A program made the position numbers and the translations under genes. Of a stretch of 14,158 nucleotides of DNA, positions 13,335 to 14,158 are shown in pieces. The notes beneath the pieces are model-generated. The model was not told the origin of the DNA and made no database searches. It saw nothing but the letters and a program-made list of their open reading frames with translations. The stretch is taken from assembly GCA_003153055.1 (NCBI GenBank), contig PMBV01000469.1, positions 1 to 14,158 of the forward strand, read 5' to 3'. This DNA comes from Myxococcales bacterium. GTDB lineage: Bacteria > Myxococcota > Myxococcia > Myxococcales > Myxococcaceae. Every line of letters begins with the position of its first letter. Positions within the stretch are counted from its first letter, which is position 1.

Positions 13335-14158
13335 CTACCGATCCTCCATCACAAGCACCGCCGCGCCTTGGATGCCTCCCTTCCGCAGACGCGACAGCGC
13401 CTCGTTCGCCCCTTCGAGGGGAAACCGCTGCACCTCGGTACGCACCGGCACCCGCGGCGCCAGCGCCAGCAGCTCATCTCCGTCTCGGCGGGTCAGGTTG
13501 GCGACCGAGCGAATGGCTCGCTCCCCCCAGAGCATCGAATACGGGAACGAAGGGATGTCGCTCATGTGGATGCCGGCACAGACGACCCGCCCGCCCCTCC
13601 CGACGTTCCGCAGCGCCATGGGCACGAGTGAGCCGACGGGAGCGAAGACGATGGCGCTCTCCATCGGGCGCGGCGGCGACTGTCCGCTTTCGCCAACCCA
13701 ACTGGCCCCGAGGGAGCGGGCGAAACGCTGGGCCTCCTGGTCTCCGGGCCGGGTGAAGGCGTAGAACTCGCGCCGCTGGTGAACCAGCACCTGGGCGACG
13801 ATGTGCGCTGCCGCGCCGAAGCCGTAGAGACCGACCGGCGAGCCCTCACCAGCGAGGACCAGCGCCCGGTAGCCGATGAGCCCGGCACACAGAAGCGGTG
13901 CCAGCGAAGCGGCGTCCCCGGTGTCTGGCTGAGGAAAACAGTAGCGCGCGTCGGCGACAGTGGACTCGGCGTAGCCTCCGTCGAGTTGGTAGCCGGTGAA
14001 GCGGGCTCGCTCGCACAGATTCTCCCGCCCGCTCCGACAAAAGGTGCACACGCCGCAGGTCCACCCGAGCCAGGGCACCCCACCCGTTGGCCGACGAGGA
14101 AGCCTTCGACACCGTCGCCTTGAGCCACCACCCGCCAGACTTCGCCTGCGCGTCCTAC
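13335..14158 (-). pseudogene. Zinc-dependent alcohol dehydrogenase, frameshifted and cut by the window end
   Basis: This is a medium-chain dehydrogenase/reductase that would oxidise alcohols or reduce aldehydes with NAD(P). From 14078 down to 13335 it reads as a good family member: PWLGWTCGVC with structural-zinc cysteines C8, C11, C14 and C22 (counted from the GTG at 14078), FTGYQLDGGYAE, APLLCAGLIGYRAL, the Rossmann GLYGFGAAAH, CAGIHMSDIPSFPY and a closing GIQGAAVLVMEDR. The expected preceding residues (VAQGDGVEGFLVGQRVG) are present, but in another frame; the shift falls in the CCCC run at 14078-14081 (GGGG on the coding strand), where one more G would restore the frame. Further upstream the usual GHE motif is not recognisable. 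Either the gene is broken or the sequence has an error; a GTG start at 14078 would give a truncated 247-residue protein. About 70 N-terminal residues lie outside. Confidence 0.8.

Noticed and set aside
1..14158. Long shadow frames on the opposite strand of most genes, including 615-1250 (-), 5920-7071 (+) and 8877-9617 (-)
   Set aside because: These are high-GC mirror frames of real genes, with Arg/Gly/Pro-rich or His-rich translations and no domains.

Overview
The window looks like chromosomal DNA from a high-GC myxobacterium (phylum Myxococcota). The clearest clue is the minus-strand protein at 3539-4120, which matches the TIGR02265/DUF2378 family that I know almost only from myxobacteria. 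Two sampled 60-base rows in the host-like part count 67-68% GC, many genes start with GTG, and genes are tightly packed. No rRNA, tRNA, CRISPR array, insertion sequence, integrase or origin is visible, and no stretch longer than 300 bases lacks a gene.

Layout, left to right. (1) 159-554 (+): a small basic protein of unknown function. It faces, across a strong hairpin, a minus-strand pair: a soluble chemoreceptor-type signalling protein (1030-1707) overlapping a bacteriohemerythrin (620-1039). Together they look like a two-gene version of an oxygen-sensing hemerythrin chemoreceptor. (2) 1979-3552 (+): a PduO-type cobalamin adenosyltransferase overlapping queG, whose product is itself B12-dependent. 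(3) 3539-4692: the DUF2378 protein (-), whose end overlaps queG, and a small divergent stand-alone PAS protein (+). (4) 4783-5796 (+): a FabH-like ketoacyl synthase with an intact Cys-His-Asn triad, convergent with purF (5821-7200, -). (5) 7398-10049 (+): a tight three-gene run of a zinc-finger anti-sigma-like membrane protein, a type II menB, and a membrane-anchored neutral-ceramidase-like protein carrying an internal 54-bp tandem duplication.

(6) 10121-13301 (+): a compact three-gene operon with 4-base start/stop overlaps. It encodes a DUF262 (ParB/GmrSD-N-like) protein, an OLD-like/DUF3696 ATPase and a 315-residue protein I do not recognise. Sampled rows here count 55-63% GC, lower than the flanks, and the genes sit between unrelated metabolic genes. 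This is the best candidate for an accessory system, probably anti-phage defence. It resembles what I remember of Menshen-type systems, but that memory needs checking. (7) 13335 to the window end (-): a zinc-dependent alcohol dehydrogenase that appears frameshifted in a short G run and runs off the window.

Functional links: the B12 pair (adenosyltransferase plus QueG) and the hemerythrin/chemoreceptor pair are coherent couples. purF, menB and queG are housekeeping genes. The DUF262/ATPase/unknown set looks like a self-contained cassette.
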